A DNA stretch of 64,000 bases from Methylobacter marinus A45 (GTDB lineage Bacteria; Pseudomonadota; Gammaproteobacteria; Methylococcales; Methylomonadaceae), in NCBI RefSeq assembly GCF_000383855.1, contig NZ_KB912877.1:2809579-2873578 (forward strand). The letters run 5' to 3'. The position numbers were made by a program, and so were the translations under genes. This document shows, piece by piece, positions 33,662 to 42,886 of the stretch (positions are counted from its first letter, which is position 1; every line of letters begins with the position of its first letter). The notes below the pieces were generated by a model. That model was not told where the DNA came from and searched no databases. It worked only from the letters and a program-made list of their open reading frames with translations.

Positions 33662-34363
33662 TTAAGGTTGGGTTGCCGGCTGGGCGTTTTCCAGCAGGTT
33701 TAAATTTTTGGCAATGACGGGATGGAAGAGTTGCCCGCTCTTGTCAAGCATGCGCCCGACGGCATTCGATGTAATCGTGGAGCCGGAAATGGCGTCGATT
33801 TCCCAGGGATTCTTCTTGGTGCCGTGACGTACCGTTCTAATGCCATGGGCCAGGGCTGATCCTTCGTCGTTCACCTTGGCGTCCAGGCATTGGAAATTTT
33901 CCAGAAATGCCGGATCTTTATCGATTTTATCGCCAAAGCCCGGTGTTTCCGTGCTTTTCAATACGGCAAAGCCGGTGATGCAGCTGTTGTACGGGTCATA
34001 GGCGTACAGGATCCTGACGGTATCCTGATAACCCTGCGCCGCCGCCGTCAAGGCGATGCCGACCAGTTTACGGTCTTTGTCGTAGCCGGCATAGAACAGG
34101 TCGCCATTATTGGGCGTATTGTCCGGGACTCGTACGAGCCGGTCATCCTGCAGGCGGTAAGTCAGGCGCGATTCGGCGCTGGCCGGCAGTACCTTGAACA
34201 GGGCCCCTTCCAGCGCGGCGCGTTGATTTTCGGCGATGATGGGTTTCGTGTATTCGTAGACCATGGCCACCAGCAGGCCCGATATCAGTGCCACGACGCC
34301 GAGTTTGCCGATCAACGTGGTGCTGGAAGGCAGCGCCGGAATTGGCGGTTCGGGAGTATTCAT
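33662..34363 (-). CDS. rnfG: Electron transport complex subunit RnfG (covalent FMN)
   Basis: RnfG (233 residues) has one N-terminal membrane helix (LGVVALISGLLVAMVYEY) and a periplasmic FMN-binding domain. The flavinylation motif is seen as DAISGSTITS near residue 193, in which the last Thr normally carries FMN. GFGDKIDKDPAFL is another conserved patch. It starts two bases after the rnfD stop with AGGA in front. Confidence 0.94.
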   Translation of the reverse strand: MNTPEPPIPALPSSTTLIGKLGVVALISGLLVAMVYEYTKPIIAENQRAALEGALFKVLPASAESRLTYRLQDDRLVRVPDNTPNNGDLFYAGYDKDRKLVGIALTAAAQGYQDTVRILYAYDPYNSCITGFAVLKSTETPGFGDKIDKDPAFLENFQCLDAKVNDEGSALAHGIRTVRHGTKKNPWEIDAISGSTITSNAVGRMLDKSGQLFHPVIAKNLNLLENAQPATQP

Positions 34364-34365
34364 GT

Positions 34366-35415
34366 TTAATCCTTGCCTTTGCGCGCGCCGAAAATACGCG
34401 GTTGCGTGAACGATTCAATAATCGGTGTCGCGGCGTTGCCGAACAAAATGGCGTACATGACCGCTTCGGTCAAGGCGCCGAACAGGCGAATGACGACCGT
34501 CAGAAAACCGACCAGAACGCCGACAATAAAAATGCCCCACGGCGTAACGGGCGACGACACCATGTCGGTGGTCATGAACACGGCCGCGAACATCAGGCCG
34601 CCGGAAAAGACCATAAAGGCGGGGCTCGGGTATTTGGCCGGGTCCAGCAGATAAAAAAATTCAGCCGAGATCGCGGTGCCGAAAATGACGGCGGCGGTAA
34701 TGCGCCAGTCGAGCATTTTTTTATAGGCCAGATAGAGGCCGCAAAGCACGATCAGCAATGACGAGGGCTCGCCGGCCGAGCCCGCGACCGTGCCCAGGAA
34801 CAAATCCTGGGCATCGGTCATGACGCCCTGGAATTTCATCAGCGCCAGCGGCGTCGCGCCGGTGAAGCCGTCGACGGCCGTTTTCAGCGTCCATTCGGCG
34901 GTAGGCGCGGGCGTCATGAACGGGACGGCCAGCGTGGACGGGATGAATTCGCTGAAGCGGTTCACGGCAAACGCCGGCGTCCAGGTCGTGATCGCGACCG
35001 GAAATGCCGCCTGAACGAAGGCCCGTCCGACCAGCGCCGGATTGAAGACGTTAAAGCCCAGGCCGCCGAACAGGGCCTTGCCCAGCGCGATCGAGACAAA
35101 GCCGCCGACCGCGCCCATCCACAACGGAAAGCCCGGCGGCAGGGTCAGGGCCAGCAGCAGGCCCGTGATGACGGCGCTCCAGTCGCCGACGGTCGAGCGT
35201 TTGTCGGCCATGCGGCAGAAAAAATGCTCGGTCGCGACGCAGGCCAGCGTGGTCGTGATCATGGAGGCCAGGGCGCTGATGCCGAACTGGTAAATCGAAT
35301 AGGCGCAGACCGGCAGCAGGGCATAGACCACATGGCGCATGATTTCGGTAACGGTCGGCGCGCGCCGGATATAAGGCGAGGTGCGTATATCGATTTTGGG
35401 GGATTTTTCAGCCAT
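34366..35415 (-). CDS. rnfD: Electron transport complex subunit RnfD (covalent FMN)
   Basis: RnfD (349 residues) is a polytopic subunit with a covalent FMN. The N terminus SPYIRRAPTVTEIMRHVV, the central ALTLPPGFPLWMGAVGGFV and the flavin attachment motif TGATPLAL (near residue 190) are all present. Its start overlaps the rnfC stop by eight bases, so translation is coupled. Confidence 0.95.
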   Translation of the reverse strand: MAEKSPKIDIRTSPYIRRAPTVTEIMRHVVYALLPVCAYSIYQFGISALASMITTTLACVATEHFFCRMADKRSTVGDWSAVITGLLLALTLPPGFPLWMGAVGGFVSIALGKALFGGLGFNVFNPALVGRAFVQAAFPVAITTWTPAFAVNRFSEFIPSTLAVPFMTPAPTAEWTLKTAVDGFTGATPLALMKFQGVMTDAQDLFLGTVAGSAGEPSSLLIVLCGLYLAYKKMLDWRITAAVIFGTAISAEFFYLLDPAKYPSPAFMVFSGGLMFAAVFMTTDMVSSPVTPWGIFIVGVLVGFLTVVIRLFGALTEAVMYAILFGNAATPIIESFTQPRIFGARKGKD

Positions 35416-36751
35416 TGTTCAGGCGCCTTTCACGATTCAGTACTTTGGCGATTCTGAAGTACTGCACTAAGGGAATATTGGACGGACAGACATAACTGCA
35501 GCAGCCGCATTCGAAACAGTCATTGAGGTGATATTGTTCCTCCATGACGTCATAGCGGCGCTTGGCCGCCAGTTGGCCCAGTTCGCACGGATTCAGGTTG
35601 ATCGGGCAGGCTTGCAGGCATTTGCCGCATTTGATGCACGGCAGAATGTCGTCGTTTTTGGTGGCGCGCTGGTCGAGCACCAGGACCGCGCCGGTGCCCT
35701 TGGTCACCGGCGTATCCAGCGACGCGGCGGCCGAGCCCATCATGGGGCCGCCGAGTATCAACTCGGCCTGTTGGCCGTTGAAGCCCGCATAATGCAGGAT
35801 ATAACGCAGCGGCGTGCCGATCGGCACAAGGTAATTGCCGGGCTTTTCCAGATCATCGCCGGTAATGGTGACGACGCGCTCGATCAGCCCCTGGCCATGC
35901 GGCAGCAGGCGGCCGATTTCGGCCAGCGTCGCGACGTTGAAAACGGCCAGGCCGATGTCGGCCGGCAGGCCGCCGGCCGGAATCTCGAGACCGAGCAGCG
36001 AATACACCAGCATTTTCTCGGCGCCCTGCGGGTACTTCGTTTCCACGGCTTCGATCGTGATGCTGCCGTCCTCGGGCAAATGCGGCTTGATTGCGGCCAG
36101 AACGTCCGGCTTGTTGTCCTCGACGCCGATCATGGCCCTGGAGGCGTCCACGCATTTCATTGCGATGCGGATGCCCAGAATCAGGTTCTTGACGTTTTCC
36201 AGCATGACGCGGTGATCGGTGGTCATGAACGGCTCGCATTCGCAGCCGTTGACGATGACCGTGTGCACTTGCTTGCCTGCCGGCACCGTCATCTTGAAAT
36301 GGGTCGGGAAACTGGCCCCGCCCAGGCCCACCATGCCGGTATCCTTGACGGCCTGGATCAGTTCATCGCGGCTCATGGCTTCAATGTCGCGCGCTTCGCC
36401 CTGTATCGGAATCTGCGACGAACTGGGTTGGGTGTCGATGATGATGCAGTCTTTTTTGCTGCCGGACGGCGTCGGCATCAGTTCGATGTCCTTGACGGTG
36501 CCCGTGACCGGCGCGTGCAGCGGCACGGACAGCGCCCCGTCGGCGACGGCGATCACCTCGCCGCGCTCAACGTGCTGGCCTTTGCGCACGATCGCGATCG
36601 GGGGCTTGCCGATATTCTGCGACAAAGGCACGATGATTTGCGGCGCGAAAGGCAGCCGGCGGGTCGGCCTGGCGCTGGTCTGTTCTTTGTATTCGACAGG
36701 ATGTATGCCCTTGGGGAAGGTTTTTCTGCCGAACAGTTTCAATAAACTCAT
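35408..36751 (-). CDS. rnfC: Electron transport complex subunit RnfC
   Basis: RnfC (about 447 residues) is the peripheral subunit that handles NAD(H) with FMN and two [4Fe-4S] clusters. The start region GIHPVEYKEQT, the Rossmann-like GMVGLGGASFPTHFK and the VNGCECEPFMTTDHR motif are diagnostic. The clusters are in CIKCGKCLQACP and CFECGCCSYVCP with their trailing CP motifs. It lacks the long Ala/Lys-rich C-terminal extension of E. coli RnfC. I start it at ATG 36751 (MSLLKLFGRKTFPKG); a GTG at 36775 would add eight residues. A hairpin separates it from the oxidoreductase upstream. Confidence 0.94.
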   Translation of the reverse strand: MSLLKLFGRKTFPKGIHPVEYKEQTSARPTRRLPFAPQIIVPLSQNIGKPPIAIVRKGQHVERGEVIAVADGALSVPLHAPVTGTVKDIELMPTPSGSKKDCIIIDTQPSSSQIPIQGEARDIEAMSRDELIQAVKDTGMVGLGGASFPTHFKMTVPAGKQVHTVIVNGCECEPFMTTDHRVMLENVKNLILGIRIAMKCVDASRAMIGVEDNKPDVLAAIKPHLPEDGSITIEAVETKYPQGAEKMLVYSLLGLEIPAGGLPADIGLAVFNVATLAEIGRLLPHGQGLIERVVTITGDDLEKPGNYLVPIGTPLRYILHYAGFNGQQAELILGGPMMGSAAASLDTPVTKGTGAVLVLDQRATKNDDILPCIKCGKCLQACPINLNPCELGQLAAKRRYDVMEEQYHLNDCFECGCCSYVCPSNIPLVQYFRIAKVLNRERRLNNG

Positions 36752-36806
36752 AGTCCTGACTGGTATAAAAATCACAACGACGCTAGGGAATTAGCGTGTC
36801 CGTAAA

Positions 36807-36868
36807 CCACGAAGAGCACGAGGGCACGAAGCGTGCTCTTTGCTCCGTGACCTTCGTGCTCTTCGTGG
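36807..36868. repeat. Long inverted repeat between the oxidoreductase gene and rnfC
   Basis: CCACGAAGAGCACGAGGG (36807-36824) pairs with CCTTCGTGCTCTTCGTGG (36851-36868) at 17 of 18 positions. The loop has its own small stem (GCACGAAGCGTGC). The motif TTTCACCACGAA at its edge (minus strand, 36873-36862) also occurs at 26119 and, inverted, at 29298. It is probably a dispersed intergenic repeat. On the minus-strand transcript it could also end some messages or protect the end of the upstream message. Confidence 0.6.
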
Positions 36869-36904
36869 TGAAAAATGGTCTGACAAACGCTTCCGGCCCG
36901 TGCC

Positions 36905-39900
36905 TTACTGAAATTTCTCCGCCCGTTTGATGAGCTTTTCGAGATTAGGCTCATCCGGGTTCCAGGGCGTGCCGGGATGAATGATCACGGCCGTGCATTT
37001 CTCCGCCGCTTTCACGATCTGTTCGTAAGTGCCGGCTGTCGGATTGACGACAACGGCTTTTTTGTCGGCATTATACTGGAAGATGGCCGGCGCAATATCG
37101 ACGCATTCATCGCAGGTCGTGCAATCGGGCGTTTCGATCCAGACCGGCTCGTGCCCGCCGGCGGCGGCCTTGGGCGCCGGCGCAGCAGGCGCTGCGGCCG
37201 GTGTTGCCTGAGCGGCAGAGGCCGGTGCCGCGGGCGCGGCAGGGACGGGTGCCGGCGCGGCCGCGGCGGCCGTCTTGGCCAGCAGGCCGGTCAAGGCGCC
37301 GGCGTCGCCGCCGCCCGCCATAGTCACCAGGTTGGCGGCGATGCTGGAGGCCATTTCCGCTTTGGCCTGATCAGCGATCGCTTTCAGGTCTATGGTGGGC
37401 CGGTTGGTGCCGACGATGCCTTTCAGGGTACGCCAGAAGTCGCGCCGGTCGATCGTCGACAGCACGATTTCGGGATCGACCACCACGCGCACCAGGGTAT
37501 TCGTATCCGGGTGCACGGCATGGATGAACGGCACATGCTCGGCTTTGTCCTCTTTCGGCAGATCGATAAACTCGATCAGCGGCACCATGTCGTCGGTCCA
37601 CCGGGACGGCGGCACGAACTTGAAGTGCTTGCGGAAGCGCCCTTCCGTCAGCGCCCAGTCGGCGAACATCATCGGCACCTCCAGGGTGTCTTCCAGGCCG
37701 TATTCATCGACGAATTTCAACGTGTAAGTCGTCCAGTCCTTATCGATGTCCGGGTTGCCCTGAATGGACGTGCATTCCTCCCAGGTATCACCCAGGCGCG
37801 GGTCGAAAGTCATCAACGGATAAGCGCGCGACTCGACGGCCAGCCGGCTCTGCATTTCAGCGGCGTCATCGGCCACGCCATGTTCGGGCTGGCAGACGGC
37901 ATAAATGTTGAACACGGCCGGGCCGCGGAAATTCAGGCCGTCGATGTAGCCTTCCAGCAAGTGGTTGACATGTGAGATGGCGCCCTGCATGACGTAGGAT
38001 GTCCGGTGCGCCATCGCGAGCAGGCTCATTTCCTTGCGCAGTTCGAACTTGCCTTTCGCTTCCTGGCCGTAGGGCGCCATGTCCGATATCTGGCCGGTAA
38101 AGCCGGAGGTGCAGGCCTGGCCGCCGGTGTTCGAATAAACCTGCGTATCGAGGATCAGCACCTTGATCGGCAGGCCCGAGATCAGGCAGCGCGACAGGTT
38201 CTGGAAACCGATGTCGTACATGGCGCCGTCGCCGCCGACGCAGACCACGGGCGGGCACATCAGGTATTCCTGCTCGGTGAACTGGCGCCAGTCGAAGTAC
38301 TTGAAGAATCGGTCGTGCTCGTCCTTGTCGTACTTGCCGGCCAGTTCCAGTTCCGCCATACGTATGGCCTTGAAGCCTTCCGCCATTTTCAGCATGTGGC
38401 CTTCGAAGACGCCCATCGCCAGGGACGGCGCATCCTGGAACAGGTGGTTGGCCCACGGGAACGGGTAGGGGTTGAACGGGAAGGTCGAGCCCCAGACCGA
38501 GGTGCAGCCCGTGCTGTTGGTGATGCCCATTTCCACGCGGCCGTTGCCGGTCGGGCCTTCCAGATACAGCCATTTCAGGTGTTTCAGTTTGGCGGAAATC
38601 TGCGAGGCCCATTTCAGCCAGGCGGCGTCGATCGGCTTGGACGGCTTGCCGGCATCCAGCGCGCTGCTGAGCTTGGTCAGGGTCAGGTCGACGTTTTTGT
38701 TCGCTTCGATCGCGGCTTCGATGGCTTCAATATCATTAACGTCGAGCGACTCCGCCAGTTTCAGGCGGATATGTTTTTCCATGCCGACAATCAGTTCGTC
38801 GATCTTGGTAAGCTGTTTCTTGACCCGCGGCTGCATGAGCGCGGTCACGGCGCTGGTGAACAGGTGAATGATGGTTTTTTCGCCGCAGCCGAGGCAGGCG
38901 CTGTCGCCGCAGTTCATGGAACTGTAGATTTTCTTGTCCAGCAGCATGCTGGTCAGGGCGCCGATTTTTTCGTCGATATCGTCGATACGGCTGTATTTCG
39001 GATTCGAGGTCGGCAGGTCCATCCAGTAATCCCAGTCTTCGCGCAGCGCCTTGACGCTGTCGACGGTCTGCGGCGTCACGGCCAGCGCGTTGTCGTCGCA
39101 GACCTCGACGCATTCCATGCAGCCCTTGCAGGTCATGGGGTTGATGGTGATCGAGAACAGGCCTCCGTTGTTGGGCGTGCGTTTGTTGACCGCGTCGTGG
39201 TAGGGCTTGGTCAGCGCGAATTTGAACGAGCCCATGGCCTCCTTGAACCACTCGAACTCGGCGGCGACTTCGGCGCGTTCGGCTTCCGGGTATTCGGCGA
39301 TCGTATCGCCGATGGCTTTGTTGAACACCGGGGTCAAAGCCGTGCCTTCCGAGCGCGTCGAGGTCAGGGCATGGTATTTTTTCTCCACGGTGCGGATGGC
39401 CCGGCGCAGGTGCTTGGTCGTTTTGCCGGTTTTTTCGATGCGCCTGATGTTGGTCTCGAAGACTTCGCCGACCGTATTGATCAGGCCCGGAATGGCGCTG
39501 TCGGGGCAGACCGTGTAGCAGTCGCCGCAAGCGGTACAGTTTTCGGGAATCCAGGTCGGATGCTCGAAACGGATCTGCGTCATGTCGCGGTAAATACCGG
39601 TCGCCGCCGGCACGATGCTCAGCGCCATGAACGGGTCGGCCAGGTTTTCGCTGCCGCGGCCGTTGATGTAGTTGCTGCCGGTCTGCTCGAAGAAGCGGTG
39701 GATATCGGAGATCGGGTCGTCGTTGGCAGGCTTGCGCAGCAGCGTCAGCGGCGCCGTGGCTTCTTTTTTCTCGGCCCAGGGCGCGACATCGCCGACGGTC
39801 ATGGCGCTGACGTCGAGTTCATGGGTTTCCAGGAAGCCGCGTTTGACGGTCCTGAAGTTGTCCTCGACCACCTGTTTGCCCTTGCTGCCGAATTTGGCGT

Positions 39901-41908
39901 TGAGGGTGTCGTAGATCGCCTGCAGGATCTCGTCCTTGCTTTTGTTCAGATTGGCCGCCAGCGGCGCCGCCTCGAAGAAGGCGCCCTGGAAGGCGATGCC
40001 CTGCATGCGGAACTGCAGGTCGGGGTCCTTGGCTTCCTCGCGCGCGATCTTGAAGCCGTCTATATAGGCGACCTTGATTTTCTTGTCGACGATATATTGC
40101 TGCGAGGCTTTCGGGAACGAACGCCAGACCTCTTCAGGCGAGGACAGGCTGCTCTGGATGATAAAGACGCCGTTTTCCTTCAGGCCGGCCAGCGGATTCG
40201 AGTGCGTGAAGACGTTCGGATCGGGGGAGATGACCACGTCCACGAACGCGTATTCGCAGGCCAGACGGATTTTTTCCGGCGCGGCCGACAGATAGTACGT
40301 GGTCGGCTGGCCTTTTTTCTCGGAGCCGTATTTGGGGTTGGCCTTGATCTCGTAGTCGAGCAGGTCGAACAAGGTCATGGCCAGGTTTTTGCCGGTCGTG
40401 ATCGCGCCCCAGCCGCCGACCGAGTGCATGCGCACGGTGATGGCGCCTTTCGGCATCAGGTTAGGGTTTTCGGAGCCGGTCAGCGCCAGCTCGCGGATGT
40501 GCGGATAGGCGTCGACGACGGCCTGCTGCTGGATTTCCTGTTTGGGCGAATAAGCCCGGTCGCGCACGAACTGGATGCCCAGGTAAAAGAATTTCTTCTG
40601 CTTGCCGTCCGGCAGCATGTTTTCGACGGCCGCGATAATGCCTTCCGGCTGCAGATCGCGGCTGCCCAGGCCGAACGAAGCCGAGAACAGCGGCGACGAG
40701 TCGGTATCTTTTTTATAAGCGGCGTAACCGGGGAAAGGTTGCTTGCCGGAGCGGCCGTTTTCCACGGCCTTGGTCATCGCCGTGCGGATTTCTCGCATGA
40801 TTGGCAGGTCCTCGGCCATCGGCTGGTCGGTTCTTTCCATGACCGTGATGCCTTTGCGGCCCTTGACGACGTGCGAGATCAGATCGCCCGGGAACGGACG
40901 GAATAAGGTCATGTTGACGACGCCGACTTTAAGGCCGCGAGTCTCGCGCAGGTAATCGGCCGTGACTTCGGCGGTATGAATGACGCTGCCCTGCGCGATG
41001 ATCAGGTAATCGGCGTCGTCGCAGCGGTATTGGCCGATACGGTGGTAGCGCCGGCCGGTCAATTCGTACCATTCGTCCATGCACTGGTCGGCGAAGACGC
41101 TGACGTGGTCGAAGAAGTAGGGGCGCTGGCCGGCCACAGCCTGCATGTAGCTGTCCTGGTTCTGCACCACGCCCGACATCATCGGTTTGTCGACCGTCCA
41201 GAGCTCCGGGATGCGTCGTCGGGTCGGGCCGTACAAAATGCGCTGCGCCGGCGTCGGCGTGTTGATGATGTCGTCCGGGCGGCCCAGGTACTCCTCGATC
41301 AGCGCTCTTTCCGGTACGTTCAGCGCTTCGATCAGGTGCGTGGTCAGAAAGCCGTCCTGCGCCACGACGATGGGGTTCAGCGCCATCTCGGCGATTTTCC
41401 GGCCGATGATGTTCAGATCGGCCGCTTCCTGGTTGTCCTTGGCGAACATCTGGATAAAGCCGGTATCGTCGATACAGTGATAGTCGTCATGGCCGCAGTG
41501 CACGTTCAGCGACGATTTCGTGATCGCGCGGCAGGCCATGTTCAGGACATAAGGCAGCCGTTTGCCCACCGCCGCATACAAGGATTCATGCATGTAGGCG
41601 GCGCCCTGGGATGAGGTGAAGTTGGTGGCCCTGAGGCCGGACATCGACATGCCGGCGGTAACGCCGGCCGCGGCATGCTCGCCTTCAGGCTCGACAAAAA
41701 TCAGCGGTCTGTCGGAGATGTTCAGATAGCCATTGGCCATTTCCACGGCCCAGCCTTCGCCCATGTCGGTCGAAGGGGTGATCGGGTAAGCGCCGGCAGC
41801 ATCGCTGGATTCGCGCTCGACCATGATGACGGCCGCACTGCCGTCCATGGCCATGCGTATGCCAGGATATCTAAACGTTTTGGTTTCTTTTTTGCCGAAA
41901 AAAGCCAT
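36905..41908 (-). CDS. Giant 2-oxoacid (pyruvate):ferredoxin oxidoreductase with fused C-terminal ferredoxin domain
   Basis: This is a single-chain PFOR/NifJ-type enzyme of 1667 residues, against about 1170-1230 for usual PFOR. The family converts pyruvate and CoA to acetyl-CoA, CO2 and reduced ferredoxin, reversibly. Domain order: N-terminal substrate-binding domain with AYPITPSTDMGE (near 40), gamma domain with MHSVGGWGAITTGKNLA, two [4Fe-4S] sites (CTACGDCYTVCP near 793; CKGCMECVEVCDD near 926) spaced by an unusually long insert, a third cluster region (NCGDSACLGCGE near 1000), a helical insert of roughly 80 residues, and the TPP domain with GGDGAMYDIG and DTQVYSNTGGQA near 1223-1262. An Ala/Pro linker (about 1545-1585) leads to a single-cluster ferredoxin domain (CTTCDEC near 1595, last Cys near 1637). 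The substrate pocket is divergent, so pyruvate is likely but not proven. It lies between rnfB and rnfC. Confidence 0.88.
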   Translation of the reverse strand: MAFFGKKETKTFRYPGIRMAMDGSAAVIMVERESSDAAGAYPITPSTDMGEGWAVEMANGYLNISDRPLIFVEPEGEHAAAGVTAGMSMSGLRATNFTSSQGAAYMHESLYAAVGKRLPYVLNMACRAITKSSLNVHCGHDDYHCIDDTGFIQMFAKDNQEAADLNIIGRKIAEMALNPIVVAQDGFLTTHLIEALNVPERALIEEYLGRPDDIINTPTPAQRILYGPTRRRIPELWTVDKPMMSGVVQNQDSYMQAVAGQRPYFFDHVSVFADQCMDEWYELTGRRYHRIGQYRCDDADYLIIAQGSVIHTAEVTADYLRETRGLKVGVVNMTLFRPFPGDLISHVVKGRKGITVMERTDQPMAEDLPIMREIRTAMTKAVENGRSGKQPFPGYAAYKKDTDSSPLFSASFGLGSRDLQPEGIIAAVENMLPDGKQKKFFYLGIQFVRDRAYSPKQEIQQQAVVDAYPHIRELALTGSENPNLMPKGAITVRMHSVGGWGAITTGKNLAMTLFDLLDYEIKANPKYGSEKKGQPTTYYLSAAPEKIRLACEYAFVDVVISPDPNVFTHSNPLAGLKENGVFIIQSSLSSPEEVWRSFPKASQQYIVDKKIKVAYIDGFKIAREEAKDPDLQFRMQGIAFQGAFFEAAPLAANLNKSKDEILQAIYDTLNAKFGSKGKQVVEDNFRTVKRGFLETHELDVSAMTVGDVAPWAEKKEATAPLTLLRKPANDDPISDIHRFFEQTGSNYINGRGSENLADPFMALSIVPAATGIYRDMTQIRFEHPTWIPENCTACGDCYTVCPDSAIPGLINTVGEVFETNIRRIEKTGKTTKHLRRAIRTVEKKYHALTSTRSEGTALTPVFNKAIGDTIAEYPEAERAEVAAEFEWFKEAMGSFKFALTKPYHDAVNKRTPNNGGLFSITINPMTCKGCMECVEVCDDNALAVTPQTVDSVKALREDWDYWMDLPTSNPKYSRIDDIDEKIGALTSMLLDKKIYSSMNCGDSACLGCGEKTIIHLFTSAVTALMQPRVKKQLTKIDELIVGMEKHIRLKLAESLDVNDIEAIEAAIEANKNVDLTLTKLSSALDAGKPSKPIDAAWLKWASQISAKLKHLKWLYLEGPTGNGRVEMGITNSTGCTSVWGSTFPFNPYPFPWANHLFQDAPSLAMGVFEGHMLKMAEGFKAIRMAELELAGKYDKDEHDRFFKYFDWRQFTEQEYLMCPPVVCVGGDGAMYDIGFQNLSRCLISGLPIKVLILDTQVYSNTGGQACTSGFTGQISDMAPYGQEAKGKFELRKEMSLLAMAHRTSYVMQGAISHVNHLLEGYIDGLNFRGPAVFNIYAVCQPEHGVADDAAEMQSRLAVESRAYPLMTFDPRLGDTWEECTSIQGNPDIDKDWTTYTLKFVDEYGLEDTLEVPMMFADWALTEGRFRKHFKFVPPSRWTDDMVPLIEFIDLPKEDKAEHVPFIHAVHPDTNTLVRVVVDPEIVLSTIDRRDFWRTLKGIVGTNRPTIDLKAIADQAKAEMASSIAANLVTMAGGGDAGALTGLLAKTAAAAAPAPVPAAPAAPASAAQATPAAAPAAPAPKAAAGGHEPVWIETPDCTTCDECVDIAPAIFQYNADKKAVVVNPTAGTYEQIVKAAEKCTAVIIHPGTPWNPDEPNLEKLIKRAEKFQ

Positions 41909-41995
41909 TTCAGGTTTCCTTAGTAAAAGCGTGCAATGACCGGCTTGTCCGGTTCAGACGCTCTGTATATATAGATTAGTGTGAAAAAAAGTCGG

Positions 41996-42886
41996 TTAGC
42001 CCAAGGGCAGTGATTCCGTGCGCAGAATCTTTTTCGATTCCTTGCCGTGGCTGGAGCGGGTCGTGCCCAATTTGCTGTCTATCCAGACGATGGCGCCGGT
42101 CGGGCAGCGTTCTATGGGCGTCCGGTCGACTGCGAAATCCTCATACTTCGAGTAATCAATAACGGCCAGATTATTTTTGATCTCGATCAGGCCCGTAGGC
42201 GCGTCAACCACGCATTTTCCGCAGGCGGTACAGGCGACTTCGCATTCGTGCTGCGCTTCGTCGCCTTCATCAAGGCTTTTGCAGGCGACAAACAATTGAT
42301 GGCTGACCGGTTGCAGGGAAAATAAATCCTTGGGACAGACAACGACGCAGTCATTACAGGCCGTGCATTTGTCTTCAATGACGATAGGCAGGCCATGCTC
42401 ATCCATAAAAATGGCGTCGAAATCGCAGACCTCGGCGCAATCGCCCAGACCCAGGCAGCCCCAGTTGCAGCCTTTGCCGCCGCCGGCGATCACTGATGCC
42501 GCCTGGCAGGATTTCAGGCCCTGGTATTCGGCGCGCTTATAAGCGACATGCGTGCCGCCGGCGCAAGCCAGGCGGGCGACGACCTTTTCCTGGCTGCCTA
42601 CGTCGACGCCCATGTAATCGGCGATCAATTGGTTGGCTTCAGGGGAATTTACGGTACAGCCGGAGGGGCTTCGGATGCCGGCGACCACCGCCTCGGCGAA
42701 AGGACGGCAGCCGGGAACGCCGCAAGCACCGCACTGAGCTTGCGGCAGCATCTCATCCACGGCATCGATTCGGGGGTCTTCATAAACAAATAACTTCTTA
42801 CTCGCGATAGCCAGAATAACTGCCAGAACCACGCCGAGCGCGATCATAAACAGGGCAGCGGTTCCAATACTAGCTAGTGATAACAT
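41996..42886 (-). CDS. rnfB: Electron transport complex subunit RnfB
   Basis: RnfB (296 residues) takes electrons from ferredoxin. It has an N-terminal membrane helix (AALFMIALGVVLAVILAIA) and the DEMLPQAQCGACGVPGCRPFA cluster motif near residue 50. A series of ferredoxin-like clusters follows (CLGLGDCAEVCDFDAI, CTACNDCVVVCPKDLF and CTACGKCVVDAP). The C terminus after residue 200 is longer than in E. coli RnfB. It is separated from rnfC by the oxidoreductase gene, in contrast to the usual contiguous rnf orders. It is probably the first gene of the minus-strand operon. Confidence 0.94.
   Translation of the reverse strand: MLSLASIGTAALFMIALGVVLAVILAIASKKLFVYEDPRIDAVDEMLPQAQCGACGVPGCRPFAEAVVAGIRSPSGCTVNSPEANQLIADYMGVDVGSQEKVVARLACAGGTHVAYKRAEYQGLKSCQAASVIAGGGKGCNWGCLGLGDCAEVCDFDAIFMDEHGLPIVIEDKCTACNDCVVVCPKDLFSLQPVSHQLFVACKSLDEGDEAQHECEVACTACGKCVVDAPTGLIEIKNNLAVIDYSKYEDFAVDRTPIERCPTGAIVWIDSKLGTTRSSHGKESKKILRTESLPLG

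Noticed and set aside
35528-36745. 405-codon plus-strand open frame opposite rnfC
   Set aside because: Shadow frame; rnfC has both [4Fe-4S] motifs and overlaps rnfD in the usual way.
32338-36751. Na+-NQR (nqrABCDEF) instead of Rnf
   Set aside because: The first subunit has the two [4Fe-4S] motifs and NAD-site features of RnfC, there is an RnfB, and no NqrF is present.
38006-40906. 966-codon open frame on the plus strand opposite the oxidoreductase gene
   Set aside because: Arg/Gly/Val-rich, repetitive composition without any domain; it results from strong third-position G/C bias in the real minus-strand gene.
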